Shown piece after piece: positions 43,928 to 55,615 of a stretch of DNA of 64,000 nucleotides. Under the pieces are notes generated by a model, which saw only the letters and a list, made by a program, of their open reading frames with translations, was not told the DNA's origin and searched no databases. Each line of letters starts with the position of its first letter. Position 1 is the first letter of the stretch. A program made the position numbers and the translations under genes. Origin of the DNA: AP-15 sp963818695 (GTDB lineage: Bacteria > Pseudomonadota > Alphaproteobacteria > ATCC43930 > CGMCC-115725); the NCBI GenBank assembly GCA_963818695.1, contig CAWFTG010000006.1, positions 166,751 through 230,750 on the forward strand, written 5' to 3'.

Positions 43928-44966
43928 CGTCGCCGCGGCGCTCGATCTCGAGATCACGCGCCGCGCCAAATCCTATCTCGCCGGGCTGGAAGCCTATCGT
44001 CGGCACCCTTATCGCCGCAGTGACGGCGCGCGGCCGGTGGTATGGCACGAAGGCACGACGCGCCTGCTCGATTACGGCAGCGATCCGGCCGGGCCGGTAA
44101 TTCTGGTCGTGCCTTCGCTGATCAACCGTTTCTACGTTCTCGACCTCCTGCCCGAACGCAGTTTTCTGCGGCATTTGGCGGGACGGGGTCTGCGGCCGCT
44201 GGTGGTGGATTGGGGGGCGCCCGGCAGCGAAGAACGCAGTTTCGATTTGACCGACTATGTCGTCGGACGTCTCGAAAGCGCTTTCGAAGTCGCATCAGCG
44301 CTGGCTGGCGCGCCGATCGGGGTCGCCGGCTACTGCATGGGTGGGCTGTTCGCCCTCGCCCTCGCGCTGCGCCGCCCTGGCGAGACAGCCTGCCTGGCAC
44401 TGCTCGCGACGCCATGGGATTTTCATGCCGAGCGCGAGCAGCTGACGCGATTCTTCGGTGTGATCGCCGATTATCTGCCGCTTCTGTGCGATGACCAGGG
44501 CGCTCTCCCGGTCGAGGTGATCCAGAGCCTTTTTTTCATGCTCGATCCGTTCAGCGCCGAGCGCAAATTCACCCGTTTCGCAACGCTCGATCCCGATGGC
44601 GACAACGCACGTGCTTTTGTCGCGCTCGAAGATTGGGTCAATGATGGAGTGCCGCTGGCGGCATTGGTGGCGCGTGATTGTGCGCGCTGTTGGTACAGCG
44701 AGAACCAACCGGCTCGCGGCCTTTGGCAAATCGGCGGTCAGACGGTCGATCCGAAAGAGTTGCGCTCGCCCGCTCTCGTCGTAGTCCCGGGCCGCGATCG
44801 GATCGTCCCTCCAAGTTCGGCGGAGGCGCTGGCGGCAGCGCTCGGCGGCGCGGCTGTATTGCGGCCACCGCTGGGGCATGTCGGCATGATGTCGACGGCA
44901 GGCGCCGCGGTTATGCTGTGGGCCGCGATCGCCGATTGGCTGCGGGCACGGCTGGCCGCGCGATGA
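43713..44966 (+). CDS. PHA synthase-like alpha/beta hydrolase
   Basis: The 417 residues have the class III-like synthase pattern: VVWHEGTTRLLDYG, VPSLINRFYVLDLLPERSFL, LVVDWGAPG, nucleophile box GYCMGG (Cys, not Ser), DWVNDGVPL, LVVVPGRDRIVPP (Asp) and PLGHVGMM (His). It would polymerise (R)-3-hydroxyacyl-CoA. GTG 43713 is chosen because the segment RPLAAHLTSAMMLW fits the family N-terminus; ATG 43803 is possible. It is shorter than PhaC1-type synthases (~560). Confidence 0.82.
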   Translation: MHVTARRRSHQGRLDRRLVPRPLAAHLTSAMMLWSGSRTVLPLLKDASLPSSAGAERLRGLAVEIDAVGPSSVAAALDLEITRRAKSYLAGLEAYRRHPYRRSDGARPVVWHEGTTRLLDYGSDPAGPVILVVPSLINRFYVLDLLPERSFLRHLAGRGLRPLVVDWGAPGSEERSFDLTDYVVGRLESAFEVASALAGAPIGVAGYCMGGLFALALALRRPGETACLALLATPWDFHAEREQLTRFFGVIADYLPLLCDDQGALPVEVIQSLFFMLDPFSAERKFTRFATLDPDGDNARAFVALEDWVNDGVPLAALVARDCARCWYSENQPARGLWQIGGQTVDPKELRSPALVVVPGRDRIVPPSSAEALAAALGGAAVLRPPLGHVGMMSTAGAAVMLWAAIADWLRARLAAR

Positions 44967-44973
44967 TCCGGTT

Positions 44974-45377
44974 TCAGCGCGGCGCCGTCTGGTTCAACTG
45001 CTGCTGAATTTCGCGGCTACGTTCGCTTCCGGGGCTGACGCCGCTGCGGTCGAGTTCCCATTGCTGCTGCAGCAGGCCATTGCGGTAGGCCTGGGTGTTC
45101 TGCTGCCCGGTGGGGCCGGGAAGTTGCATCGCCGGATAGGCCGGCATCCCGCCCTGGGGGGTCGGGTATACCGGCCCAGGCTCGCTCAGCAACGGCGAGA
45201 GGCCGGCCGGCGGCACGGTGGCCGGCCCCGGATTGATGGGCGGCGCGAGCGGCGCCGGGGTCGGCGCCGAGTAGATTGTCGGGGCCGGCATCGGTAGTGG
45301 CATTCCTCCTTTTTGCGCGAATGCCGCGCCCGCGAGCGTGACCAGCGTTGCTGCCACCCCTGCCGCAAGCTTGCGCT

Positions 45378-45381
<4 letters not shown>
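44974..45381 (-). CDS. Secreted proline-rich hypothetical protein
   Basis: The 135 residues start with a signal peptide (MKRKLAAGVAATLVTLAGAA, cleavage after AFA) and continue as a Pro/Gly/Ala-rich chain with a terminal Gln-rich helix (NGLLQQQWELDRSG, REIQQQLNQ). No domain is recognised. Its ATG overlaps the ppdK stop (ATGA), so it is probably co-transcribed with ppdK, and it ends 8 bases from the convergent PHA synthase-like gene. Confidence 0.65.
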
Positions 45382-48059
<2,678 letters not shown>

Positions 48060-48066
48060 GCGCCGC

Positions 48067-50169
48067 TCATCCTTCGATTTGCGAAAAATCGGCTACCTGG
48101 TTCAAGGTTGCCCGAATACTCGACAACAAGCGCAGGCGATTTTCCCTGAGCCCAGCGTCATCGCAATTGACGGTGACCTTAGCGAAGAAATCGTCAACCG
48201 AACGCCGCAGCCGCGCCAATTCCGACATCGCTGCCTCGAATTGTTCGCATTGTAGGAAAGTTCCCGCAGCTTCGCCCACTTCGGCGAGCCGTTCGGCAAG
48301 TACCCGCTCCTCGGACTGGCGCAGCAGCATCGGATCGATCTCGCCGTCGTACGCGCGGTCGTCTCGGCGCTCCTCTATGCCGACAATGTTCGAGGCGCGG
48401 CGAAAGGCGATCAGCAAATTTGCCCCATCCTCCGACGCGAGGAACGCACGCAACGCCGCGACGCGCGCGAGGAGCCGGACGAGATCGTCCTCGGGTTCGC
48501 CGGCCCGGTTGAATACCGCCGCGATCAGATCGTGGCCAATCCCTTGCTCTCGCAGATGAAGACGCAGGCGTTCGGCAATGAAATCGAGCAACTCGCCGGT
48601 CGCGTCCGGAACATTCGATCCCAATGTCGAGTGTGCGCGCTGGAAGGCGGCGGCAAGTGGCAGGCGCAAACCGTTCTCGACGACCAGCCGAATGATGCCG
48701 AGCGCCGCCCGGCGCAACGCGAACGGATCTCGCGACCCGGTCGGCTTTTCGCCGATTGAGAAGAAGGCGACGACGGAATCGATCTTGTCGGCCAGGGCCG
48801 CAACTATGCTGACGGGCGCGGTTGGGCAGGCGTCATTCGGCCCCGCCGGTCTGTAATGCTCGGCGATCGCATCCGCAACCGCCCGATCCTCGCCGTCATG
48901 CAGCGCGTAATAGCGACCCATGACACCCTGCAACTCGGGAAATTCGCCGACCATTCCGGTTGAAAGGTCGGCCTTGGCAAGTTGCACTGCGCGCCGCGAC
49001 CGTTCACCGTCGGCGCCCAATGTGTAATCCGCCAGAAGCTCGACAAGCCGCTCCATTCGCGCGACCTTGTCCAAGAGGCTGCCCAGCCTGGCATGAAAGA
49101 CCCTCTGCGAGAGAACCTCGACGCGGCTCGCCAGCGGCACGCGCCGGTCCTGGTCCCAGAAAAAGCGAGCATCGGCGAGTCGCGCCCGCAATACACGCTC
49201 ATTGCCTGCAATGATCGACTTGCCCCGATCCGCGGCGATGCTGTTCGCAACGAAAAGGAATTGCGGCGCCGGCGTGCCGTCGGAGTGCAGGCAGGAGAAA
49301 TATTTCTGGTGCGTGCGCATTGCGGTCGCCAGGACTTCCGGCGGAAGCGTCATGTACCCGGCGTCGATCGCGCCGGCGAGCACCACCGGAAACTCCACGA
49401 GCCCGGTGACCTCGTCAAGCAGCCCGGGATCTAGTTTGAGCACAAAACCCTCGTTCGCAGCGGCGGCTTCGAGACCCTTTCGGACAATTTCTTTCCGGCG
49501 CTCCTGATCCAGTACGACACGAGCCTCGCCGAGGCGTTCTAGGTATTGACCCGCGTTGGCGACGCAGATTTCGCCCGGTGACAGGAAACGGTGTCCTCGA
49601 GTGATCCGTCCAACCGGAACCCGGTCGAGCGGTAGCGGAAGAACCTCGCCCTCGAACAGACAGACGACCGAGGCCAGCGGCCGAACCCAGCGCAGGGACG
49701 AGGCCGGATAACGCATCGATTTGGGCCACGGCAGCTCGAAGATCGTCGACCTTACGAGCACCGGCAACACCTCGGCCGCCGGCCGGCCGGGCCGGTTGAT
49801 CTTCGCGAAATAGAACTCCCCTCTGCCGGTGTCACGGATCTCACATTCCTCGATCGAGGCGAGCCCTGCCGAGCGCAAAAAGCCACCAATCGCCTGCGCC
49901 GGCGCCCCCAGGCGGGGTCCGCGCCGCTCTTCGGAGCGATCCGGCTGTCCTGTAGGAATCCCACAGGCAATCACCGTAAGACGGCGCGGCGTTACATACC
50001 CGCGCATCTCGGCCGCCGGGATCTCGGCGGCAGCAAGCTTGTCGCGCAACAGTCCGGAGAGCTCGGTGATCGCCCGGCGCTGTATTCCCGCCGGGATCTC
50101 CTCCGACAACAGCTCGAGCAACAGCTCGCCTCGGGCACTCTGCTGGATGGACGAGCAGCTATCAGTCAC
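48067..50169 (-). CDS. glyS: Glycine--tRNA ligase beta subunit
   Basis: The 700 residues correspond to the beta chain of the alpha2beta2 bacterial enzyme: ELLLELLSEEIPAGIQRRAI at the start, the VTPRRLTVI strand, RWVRPLASVVCLFEGEVLPL, HQKYFSCLHSDG, VLRARLADARFFWDQDR, and a C-terminal anticodon-binding region (SVDDFFAKVTVN). It overlaps the glyQ stop by 8 bases (start at 50169), so the two subunits are made together. Confidence 0.97.
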   Translation of the reverse strand: MTDSCSSIQQSARGELLLELLSEEIPAGIQRRAITELSGLLRDKLAAAEIPAAEMRGYVTPRRLTVIACGIPTGQPDRSEERRGPRLGAPAQAIGGFLRSAGLASIEECEIRDTGRGEFYFAKINRPGRPAAEVLPVLVRSTIFELPWPKSMRYPASSLRWVRPLASVVCLFEGEVLPLPLDRVPVGRITRGHRFLSPGEICVANAGQYLERLGEARVVLDQERRKEIVRKGLEAAAANEGFVLKLDPGLLDEVTGLVEFPVVLAGAIDAGYMTLPPEVLATAMRTHQKYFSCLHSDGTPAPQFLFVANSIAADRGKSIIAGNERVLRARLADARFFWDQDRRVPLASRVEVLSQRVFHARLGSLLDKVARMERLVELLADYTLGADGERSRRAVQLAKADLSTGMVGEFPELQGVMGRYYALHDGEDRAVADAIAEHYRPAGPNDACPTAPVSIVAALADKIDSVVAFFSIGEKPTGSRDPFALRRAALGIIRLVVENGLRLPLAAAFQRAHSTLGSNVPDATGELLDFIAERLRLHLREQGIGHDLIAAVFNRAGEPEDDLVRLLARVAALRAFLASEDGANLLIAFRRASNIVGIEERRDDRAYDGEIDPMLLRQSEERVLAERLAEVGEAAGTFLQCEQFEAAMSELARLRRSVDDFFAKVTVNCDDAGLRENRLRLLSSIRATLNQVADFSQIEG

Positions 50170-51022
50170 GGGCGCCGGCGAGCCACATCTCGCAGCATGC
50201 CTTGGCGAGCGCCCTGACCCGCAGGATGTAGGCGGCGCGTTCGGTGACGCTGACCGCGCCGCGGGCGTCGAGCAGATTGAAGAGATGGCTAGCCTTCAGA
50301 CACTGGTCGTAGGCGGGAAGCGCCAAGCGGTGGTCGACGAGCCGGCGGCATTCCTCATCGGCATCGGCGAAATGAGCGACGAGACGGGCGGTGTCGGCGA
50401 CCTCGAAATTGTAGGTGGAGAACTCGCGCTCGGCCCGTCTGAAGATCTGGCCGTAGGTGACGCGTTCGGCTCCGGGGGCATCGTTGTAGTCGAGGTCAAA
50501 GACGCTCTCGACCCCCTGGACATACATCGCCAGCCGCTCGAGCCCATAGGTCAGTTCGGTCGAGACCGGGTCGCACTCGATCCCGCCGACCTGCTGGAAA
50601 TAGGTGAACTGGCTGACCTCCATGCCGTCGAGCCACACTTCCCAGCCGAGCCCCCAGGCGCCCAGGGTCGGGCTCTCCCAATCGTCTTCGACAAAGCGGA
50701 CGTCGTGCAGGCGGAAATCGATGCCGATCGCGGCCAGGCTCGCGAGATAAAGGTCCTGGCTGTCAGCCGGCGCCGGCTTCAGGATCACCTGGAGTTGGTA
50801 ATACTGCTGCAGCCGATTGGGGTTCTCGCCATAGCGGCCATCGGTCGGCCGGCGTGAAGGTTGGACATAGGCGGCGCGCCAAGGTTCGGGTCCGAGGGCG
50901 CGCAGCGCGGTTGCGGGATGGAAGGTGCCGGCCCCGACTTCGACATCGTAAGGCTGCAGGATGACGCATCCCTGCTTCGCCCAGAAGTTCTGAAGGTCGA
51001 GAATCAGCGTTTGGAAACTCAA
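50162..51022 (-). CDS. glyQ: Glycine--tRNA ligase alpha subunit
   Basis: About 286 residues: LSFQTLILDLQNFWAKQGCV, YDVEVGAGTFHPATALRALG, YVQPSRRPTDGRYGENPNRL, GWEVWLDGMEVSQFTYFQQ and ELTYGLERLAMY. This catalytic chain forms glycyl-adenylate. I chose TTG 51022 because alphaproteobacterial GlyQ begins near SFQTLI and because this start avoids overlap with the small upstream gene (ending at 51048). The frame is open to ATG 51103, which would give a 27-residue unusual extension. Confidence 0.95.
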   Translation of the reverse strand: MSFQTLILDLQNFWAKQGCVILQPYDVEVGAGTFHPATALRALGPEPWRAAYVQPSRRPTDGRYGENPNRLQQYYQLQVILKPAPADSQDLYLASLAAIGIDFRLHDVRFVEDDWESPTLGAWGLGWEVWLDGMEVSQFTYFQQVGGIECDPVSTELTYGLERLAMYVQGVESVFDLDYNDAPGAERVTYGQIFRRAEREFSTYNFEVADTARLVAHFADADEECRRLVDHRLALPAYDQCLKASHLFNLLDARGAVSVTERAAYILRVRALAKACCEMWLAGARD

Positions 51023-51047
51023 GACAGGGCCATCATAAGGTCTCGGA

Positions 51048-51272
51048 TCAACGCGGCCGCGGGCAGTCGGGTCTGCCGCAGCCAGGCGCCGCGGCGGCAA
51101 CATAGGCGCCGCAAACCCCGCAAGGCGCGAGATCTTCCGCGTGGAGCGACGGATGCGGGGGTGCCGGGCGGCGCCGCGGCAACTCGCGCGCGGGCCCGTT
51201 CAGCCACCGATAACCGATCCACACAACAGCAATCACCAGTATGAGCAGAACAAGCTTCGGAAATGCAAACAT
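51048..51272 (-). CDS. Small membrane-anchored zinc-ribbon-like protein
   Basis: The 74 residues comprise one TM helix (FPKLVLLILVIAVVWIGYRW), a Pro/Arg linker and a Cys cluster (CGVCGAYVAAAAPGCGRPDC) that could bind a metal. It resembles PP0621-type small proteins by plan. Similar small genes sit between sppA and glyQ in related bacteria. It ends 26 bases before the glyQ TTG start. The function is unknown. Confidence 0.6.
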   Translation of the reverse strand: MFAFPKLVLLILVIAVVWIGYRWLNGPARELPRRRPAPPHPSLHAEDLAPCGVCGAYVAAAAPGCGRPDCPRPR

Positions 51273-51312
51273 GCGCGAGGTTATCGGCAGCCTTGAGGGG
51301 GGGTAAGGGTGG

Positions 51313-52191
51313 TCACAATCCGAACCTGGCCCACAAAAGGCGCGTCTCCAACCAGTCGGCAAGCTCGGCAATCAGCGAAACGGGTTGGCAGCCGACGAAC
51401 GGCAGGCGGCTCAAGAACGGTAAGCGGCGCCTTTCGGCAGAAATGGCGCGCAACCTGACTTTGTCGCCGTACCGTGCGCGCATCACTGTGCGCAGCTCGC
51501 CGATGCCGTCGATAAGTCCCCGGTTCATTGCCATGCGCCCGGTCAAGACATCGCCGGCGAACAGCGTCTCGTCGGCCTCGTCGATCTTTCCGGCGCGCCT
51601 GCGCCGCACGTGCTCCTTGAAGGATTGATGGATATCCTGCTGCAATTCCGTCAGCCGGGCGACATCCGACGGTTCTTCCGGCAGAAACGGGTCGAGCAAT
51701 GATTTGCGCTCCCCGGCCGTGTGGAGGCGCCGTTCGATCCCAAGCCGTCCGAGCAGCTGGTAAAACCCGAACCCGGCGCTGATCACGCCGATCGAGCCGA
51801 TCAGCGACGTCTCCTCGGTAAAGATCTCATCACCGGCCAGGGCCAGCCAGTAGCCGCCCGATGCCGCCACATCTTCGGCGAAAGCAAAAACCGGAACGCG
51901 CTTTTCGTCGGCGAGCTGACGGATTCGACGATAGAGCAGGGCCGATTGAACCGGCGATCCGCCGGGCGAGTTGACGACAATTGCGACGGCGACCAGCCCG
52001 GAAGCACGGAACGCCTTTTCGATTGCTGCAGCATGGCTCGCCAGCGATAAGCCACCGCGCCGCTGCCGCGGCATGATGACCCCCTCGAAACGCAGAACCG
52101 AAACGACCGGGCGGCGGCGCCACAGACGCTCGAGGTTGAATTGGTCGCGGAAGCTCATGCGATCCCAAATGGGGATTCGCGCCGTCGGCAA
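51313..52191 (-). CDS. sppA: S49-family signal peptide peptidase-like protease
   Basis: The 292 residues have an S49 core: VVNSPGGSPVQSALLYRRI, then AEDVAASGGYWLALAGDEIF with Ser111, IGSIGVISAGFGFYQLL, and the Lys163 of GERKSLLDPF. The 52-residue Ser-Lys spacing equals that of B. subtilis SppA. It lacks the usual N-terminal TM segment, so it is either membrane-peripheral or cytoplasmic. It would degrade cleaved signal peptides. ATG 52158 is an alternative start. Confidence 0.88.
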   Translation of the reverse strand: MPTARIPIWDRMSFRDQFNLERLWRRRPVVSVLRFEGVIMPRQRRGGLSLASHAAAIEKAFRASGLVAVAIVVNSPGGSPVQSALLYRRIRQLADEKRVPVFAFAEDVAASGGYWLALAGDEIFTEETSLIGSIGVISAGFGFYQLLGRLGIERRLHTAGERKSLLDPFLPEEPSDVARLTELQQDIHQSFKEHVRRRRAGKIDEADETLFAGDVLTGRMAMNRGLIDGIGELRTVMRARYGDKVRLRAISAERRRLPFLSRLPFVGCQPVSLIAELADWLETRLLWARFGL

Positions 52192-52215
52192 CCACCGGGA
52201 TCAGAGCCATTCGGA

Positions 52216-52974
52216 TCAGAGATCGAGCCCTCGGCCTTCGCGCAGCACGCCTTCCGCACTGGGTGAGGGCCGACCGTCGGGTCCGTGCAACACTAGGCCG
52301 GCAGCGAGCCGCGCCGGAGCGGCGACCTGCTTGCGCACACGAACCAGAATGCGGCTCGCCGCTTTGCCCTGGCCCGGCCACAACGGGAACACCACAACTT
52401 CGCCTGCCCGTCCGGCGATTTGGCCGAGCAGCGCGTCGATACGGTCGGCCCGGTGAATAAAGGTCACCGTGCCTTTGGAGCGGACCATTGCGAGCGAAAA
52501 ACGCACCCAATCCGCAAGATCGGCGTCTCCCTCGATCGTCGCCGCCGATTTTCCGAATGCTGCGGCAGGCTCGGCATCATGGCGCCGGTGGAACGGCGGA
52601 TTTGCCATGACGTGGTCGAATGCTCCCGGAGAGAGGCGCGGCGGCGGATGCAGCAAATCTCCGATCATCACCGAGGCGCGGGCCTCGAGTCCGTTGAGGA
52701 TGATGTTGTCACCCGCCAAGCGGACCAGATCGCGCTGCATTTCGAGGCCGACGAGGCGCGAATGCGGCACCCGCGCGGCGAGGCACAACATCGCCGCGCC
52801 CGCCCCGCAACCGACGTCGAGCACCAGCTGATGCGGTTCCGCCGGGACGGCGGCGGCGAGGAACACAGGATCGATCGCGACACGGTATCCCGCCGCAGGC
52901 TGCTTCAGACGAATGCGGCCGCCGAGGACACGGTCCTCGGTGAAAGTAGGCTCCTCTGCCGGGCGCTCGCTCAT
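52216..52974 (-). CDS. tRNA1(Val) N6-adenosine methyltransferase-like (TrmN6) SAM methyltransferase
   Basis: The 252 residues start MSERPAEEPTFTEDRVLGGR, then a Rossmann SAM site (LVLDVGCGAGAAMLCLAARV), a further acidic residue (VGLEMQRDLV), and the catalytic ANPPFHRR (NPPF), characteristic of N6-adenine methyltransferases of the YfiC/TrmN6 group. The start at 52974 overlaps the DUF2007 stop by ATGA. The specific RNA target is assigned by family only. Confidence 0.88.
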   Translation of the reverse strand: MSERPAEEPTFTEDRVLGGRIRLKQPAAGYRVAIDPVFLAAAVPAEPHQLVLDVGCGAGAAMLCLAARVPHSRLVGLEMQRDLVRLAGDNIILNGLEARASVMIGDLLHPPPRLSPGAFDHVMANPPFHRRHDAEPAAAFGKSAATIEGDADLADWVRFSLAMVRSKGTVTFIHRADRIDALLGQIAGRAGEVVVFPLWPGQGKAASRILVRVRKQVAAPARLAAGLVLHGPDGRPSPSAEGVLREGRGLDL

Positions 52975-53183
52975 TGCGCGGCTTCGCCGGCCGCCGCGAG
53001 GACGGAGCAGGCGCGGCGGTAATCCTGTTGCGCGACCATCAGACGCCGCGGGATCGCCCCGATGCTCCCCTCGACCACGCTCGTGTAGTGGTCGAGGACA
53101 AGGCTTTCGATGCCGGAATCCTTCAGCAACGACTGCAGGAACGACAGGCGAACAGCATCGTTGGTACGCAGCAGCTCCTTCAT
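52971..53183 (-). CDS. DUF2007 small protein
   Basis: The 70 residues (MKELLRTNDAVRLSFLQSLL, IESLVLDHYTSVVEGSIGAI, PRRLMVAQQDYRRA) match DUF2007, a ferredoxin-like small domain of putative signalling role. It overlaps the methyltransferase start and is divergent from the polyprenyl synthase, the standard alphaproteobacterial arrangement. Confidence 0.85.
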   Translation of the reverse strand: MKELLRTNDAVRLSFLQSLLKDSGIESLVLDHYTSVVEGSIGAIPRRLMVAQQDYRRACSVLAAAGEAAQ

Positions 53184-53324
53184 GGTCCTCAGCTTCCCGA
53201 GGCTGTGTGATCGGCATGCGAGGGCGCGGCCCTTGACCGGCCTTCCGGTCAATCTATGCTCGCTGGCATTCAGAAGCGTCAAGCTGATCGACAGGCATTC
53301 GACTGGAACAGGCGGGAGATTTGG

Positions 53325-54344
53325 GTGGCGCTCGAGGCGGGTGTCAATGAGGAGGAGGCGGTCCACAAACCGTCTCTCGACCCGCTGTCCGGGCTTATCG
53401 GAAGCGACCTCGATCATGTCAACCGGCTGATCGTCGATCGCATGCAAAGCCCGGTGGCGCTGATCCCGCAGCTCGCTGGGCATATCGTCGCGAGCGGTGG
53501 GAAGCGCCTGCGTCCGATGCTCACACTCGGTTGCGCCCGGCTCTGCGGATACCGCGGGACACGGCACGTCGCGCTCGCCGCGGCCGTCGAGTTTATTCAT
53601 ACCGCGACCCTGCTGCACGACGATGTCGTCGATGCGAGCGATTTGCGCCGGGGCCGCGACACCGCCAACGCCGTATGGGGCAACCAGCCGGCGATTCTCG
53701 TCGGCGATTTTCTGTTCAGCCGCTCCTTCGAGTTGATGGTGGCGGACGGATCCCTGCGTGTCCTGGAGATCCTGTCGCGCGCCTCCTCGGTCATCGCCGA
53801 GGGAGAGGTTCTCCAGCTGATGACGCAAAACAACCTGCAGACGACGGAGGCGTCCTATCTGGAGGTGATCCGGGCAAAAACCGCGGAGCTGTTTGCGGCG
53901 GCGAGCCGCATCGGAGCGGTGGTTGCGGGACGGCCCTCCGAGGAGGAAATGGCGCTGGATCGGTTTGGCCGCGATCTCGGCATCGCCTTCCAGCTGGTCG
54001 ACGACATGCTCGATTTTTCGGCCCGACAGACGGAGCTCGGCAAGAGCATCGGCGATGATTTCCGCGACGGCAAGATAACCCTGCCGATCCTTCTCGCTTT
54101 TGCCCGCGGTGACGAGGAGGAGCGGGCCTTCTGGCGCCGCACGCTCGAAGACATGGATCAGTGCCCCGAAGACCTCGAACACGCGACCGCGCTGGTCGAG
54201 CGACACGGCGCCCTCGCCGAGACCCTGTCCCGGGCGCGCGGCTACGCAGCGGACGCCATCGACGCTCTCTCGGTATTTCCCGACGGGCCCGAGCGGCGGG
54301 CTCTGATCGGAGCCGCCTCGTTCGCGACCGAGCGCAGCACCTAG
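53325..54344 (+). CDS. ispB: Polyprenyl (octaprenyl) diphosphate synthase
   Basis: About 339 residues with both Asp-rich motifs: FIHTATLLHDDVVDASDLRR (FARM, DDVVD) and LGIAFQLVDDMLDF (SARM, DDMLD), plus GGKRLRPMLTL and the IAEGEVLQL helix. It lengthens FPP to the side chain of ubiquinone. GTG 53325 is preferred for GGGAG eight bases ahead; ATG 53256 lacks a binding site. Chain length is presumed from lineage, not visible. Confidence 0.93.
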   Translation: MALEAGVNEEEAVHKPSLDPLSGLIGSDLDHVNRLIVDRMQSPVALIPQLAGHIVASGGKRLRPMLTLGCARLCGYRGTRHVALAAAVEFIHTATLLHDDVVDASDLRRGRDTANAVWGNQPAILVGDFLFSRSFELMVADGSLRVLEILSRASSVIAEGEVLQLMTQNNLQTTEASYLEVIRAKTAELFAAASRIGAVVAGRPSEEEMALDRFGRDLGIAFQLVDDMLDFSARQTELGKSIGDDFRDGKITLPILLAFARGDEEERAFWRRTLEDMDQCPEDLEHATALVERHGALAETLSRARGYAADAIDALSVFPDGPERRALIGAASFATERST

Positions 54345-54412
54345 AGCGAGCGAAAGACGGTTTTTGCGAGCGCAGCGCGGGAATCCCGTGCCTGTAGAGT
54401 CCCCGGACTTAA

Positions 54413-54450
54413 GATTGCTTCGTCGCGCAAGGCAGTCCTCGCAATGGCGG
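54413..54450. repeat. Interspersed repeat, GATTGCTTCGTCGC...CTCGCAATGGCGG
   Basis: The arms GATTGCTTCGTCGC and CTCGCAATGGCGG frame a short spacer. It is the third copy of the ATTGC repeat family of the window (others at 7198-7236 and 32961-32990), placed between two convergent gene ends. Confidence 0.6.
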
Positions 54451-54458
54451 AGCCGACG

Positions 54459-55262
54459 TCAGCCTCTCGAGGGGTCGAGTGAAGGCAGCCGGTAGCGGTC
54501 ATCCGGGTCGTCCCAGCCTTTGAAACGGGGTTGCCGCTTTTCGGTAAAGGCGGCCCGCGATTCGATCAAGTCGCTCTTGGCGCCGTGCTCGTGCAACGCG
54601 GCGGCGAGGCGCTGCTGTTCCGCCGACGGGACCGGGCGCATCTGACGCATCATATGGACGGTATTGACGCGCGAGGCGGGCGGTAGCGTCAACAGGTGCT
54701 CGGCCAATGCGAGCGCGCTCGGGATCAACTGGTCAGCTTCCACCAGACGATTGAGGAAACCAATCTCGTGAAAGCGCTCGGCGGTAAAGCGGAAGCCGAG
54801 CGCCATCTCCATCGCGATCGGATAGGGCAGGTTTGCGACATGCCCATGATTGTAGCCGCCGAGCAGCCAGCGCTTTGCCTCCGACACCTCGAAGACCGCA
54901 CCCCGCGCGGCGACCCGCAGGTCGGCGCGCTCGACCAGCATAAAGCCGCCGCCCATCGCATAACCGTTGACCGCGGCGATCACCGGTTTCTCCAAGGCTC
55001 CGGACATGAAGGGATCTTCGATCACCGGACGCCGCCCGCCGGGTGTGCCGCGTTGCAGCGATTTCTTCATATCCTCACCAGCGCAGAACGCGCGGCCAGC
55101 GCCGGTAAAGATCGCCACTTCGAGCTCGTTGTCGCGGCGGAACTCCGCCCAGGTCTCGGCGAGCCGCGTGCGCATTTCATGATTGAGCGCATTGAGGCGC
55201 TCGGGCCGGTTCATCCGTATGACGAGGATCTGCCCGTGACGCTCGGTTTCGACGACTGCCAT
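54459..55262 (-). CDS. Enoyl-CoA hydratase/isomerase family protein
   Basis: The 267 residues are a crotonase: MNRPERLNALNHEMRTRLAE, the oxyanion-hole strand AIFTGAGRAFCAGEDMKKSL, PVIAAVNGYAMGGGFMLVER (second oxyanion NH), and a helical C-terminus. The catalytic acids are not classical (Glu164-type residue unclear), so hydratase, isomerase or CoA-thioesterase roles are all possible. Directly upstream of its start lies a 16-bp tandem repeat and then relic DNA, so its promoter may be novel. Confidence 0.88.
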   Translation of the reverse strand: MAVVETERHGQILVIRMNRPERLNALNHEMRTRLAETWAEFRRDNELEVAIFTGAGRAFCAGEDMKKSLQRGTPGGRRPVIEDPFMSGALEKPVIAAVNGYAMGGGFMLVERADLRVAARGAVFEVSEAKRWLLGGYNHGHVANLPYPIAMEMALGFRFTAERFHEIGFLNRLVEADQLIPSALALAEHLLTLPPASRVNTVHMMRQMRPVPSAEQQRLAAALHEHGAKSDLIESRAAFTEKRQPRFKGWDDPDDRYRLPSLDPSRG

Positions 55263-55277
55263 TTTCGCCTCTCTTGG

Positions 55278-55338
55278 ATGTTTTGGACCGGGGATGTTTT
55301 GGACCGGGGATGTTTTGGACCGGGGATGCTTTGGACCC
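55278..55338. repeat. 16-bp tandem repeat, about 3.8 copies
   Basis: ATGTTTTGGACCGGGG is repeated exactly three times (55278-55293, 55294-55309, 55310-55325), with a fourth partial, altered copy to 55338. It begins 16 bases upstream of the crotonase start and would lie in its leader or promoter. Confidence 0.95.
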
Positions 55339-55346
55339 GAAGCCTA

Positions 55347-55615
55347 TCAGCTGTGAGCCTGCTGTGCGCAGAGATTGTCGGCGTTGGCACAGCGGATCGT
55401 CTTCATGAACGCGTTGACATAGTCGCCCGCGTTGGCGCCGTAATCCATCTGATAGGCATGCTCGCGCGCATGTTGAGCGCGAGGATCGGCTGGCCGCCGG
55501 CCAAGGTCGTCCTGTGGTCGGCCGACCAGGCGTCGACCAGCCGCTTGTCGCGCGGGTCCCAGCTCAGGAACACACGGCCCGAACCGCCGCCTTCCGCCTT
55601 ACCCATCAGCAACAA
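55347..55615 (-). pseudogene. C-terminal relic of an Fe/Mn superoxide dismutase
   Basis: The minus strand encodes GSGRVFLSWDPRDKRLVDAW, SADHRTTLAGGQPILALNM and, one frame over, REHAYQMDYGANAGDYVNAF and MKTIRCANADNL, ending at TGA 55347. This is the C-terminal domain of superoxide dismutase (GSGWVxL, WxxDH, LDMYEHAYxxDY patterns), where the metal-ligand Asp and His sit. The N-terminal half is missing and a frameshift lies near 55460. No active enzyme is possible. Confidence 0.8.
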
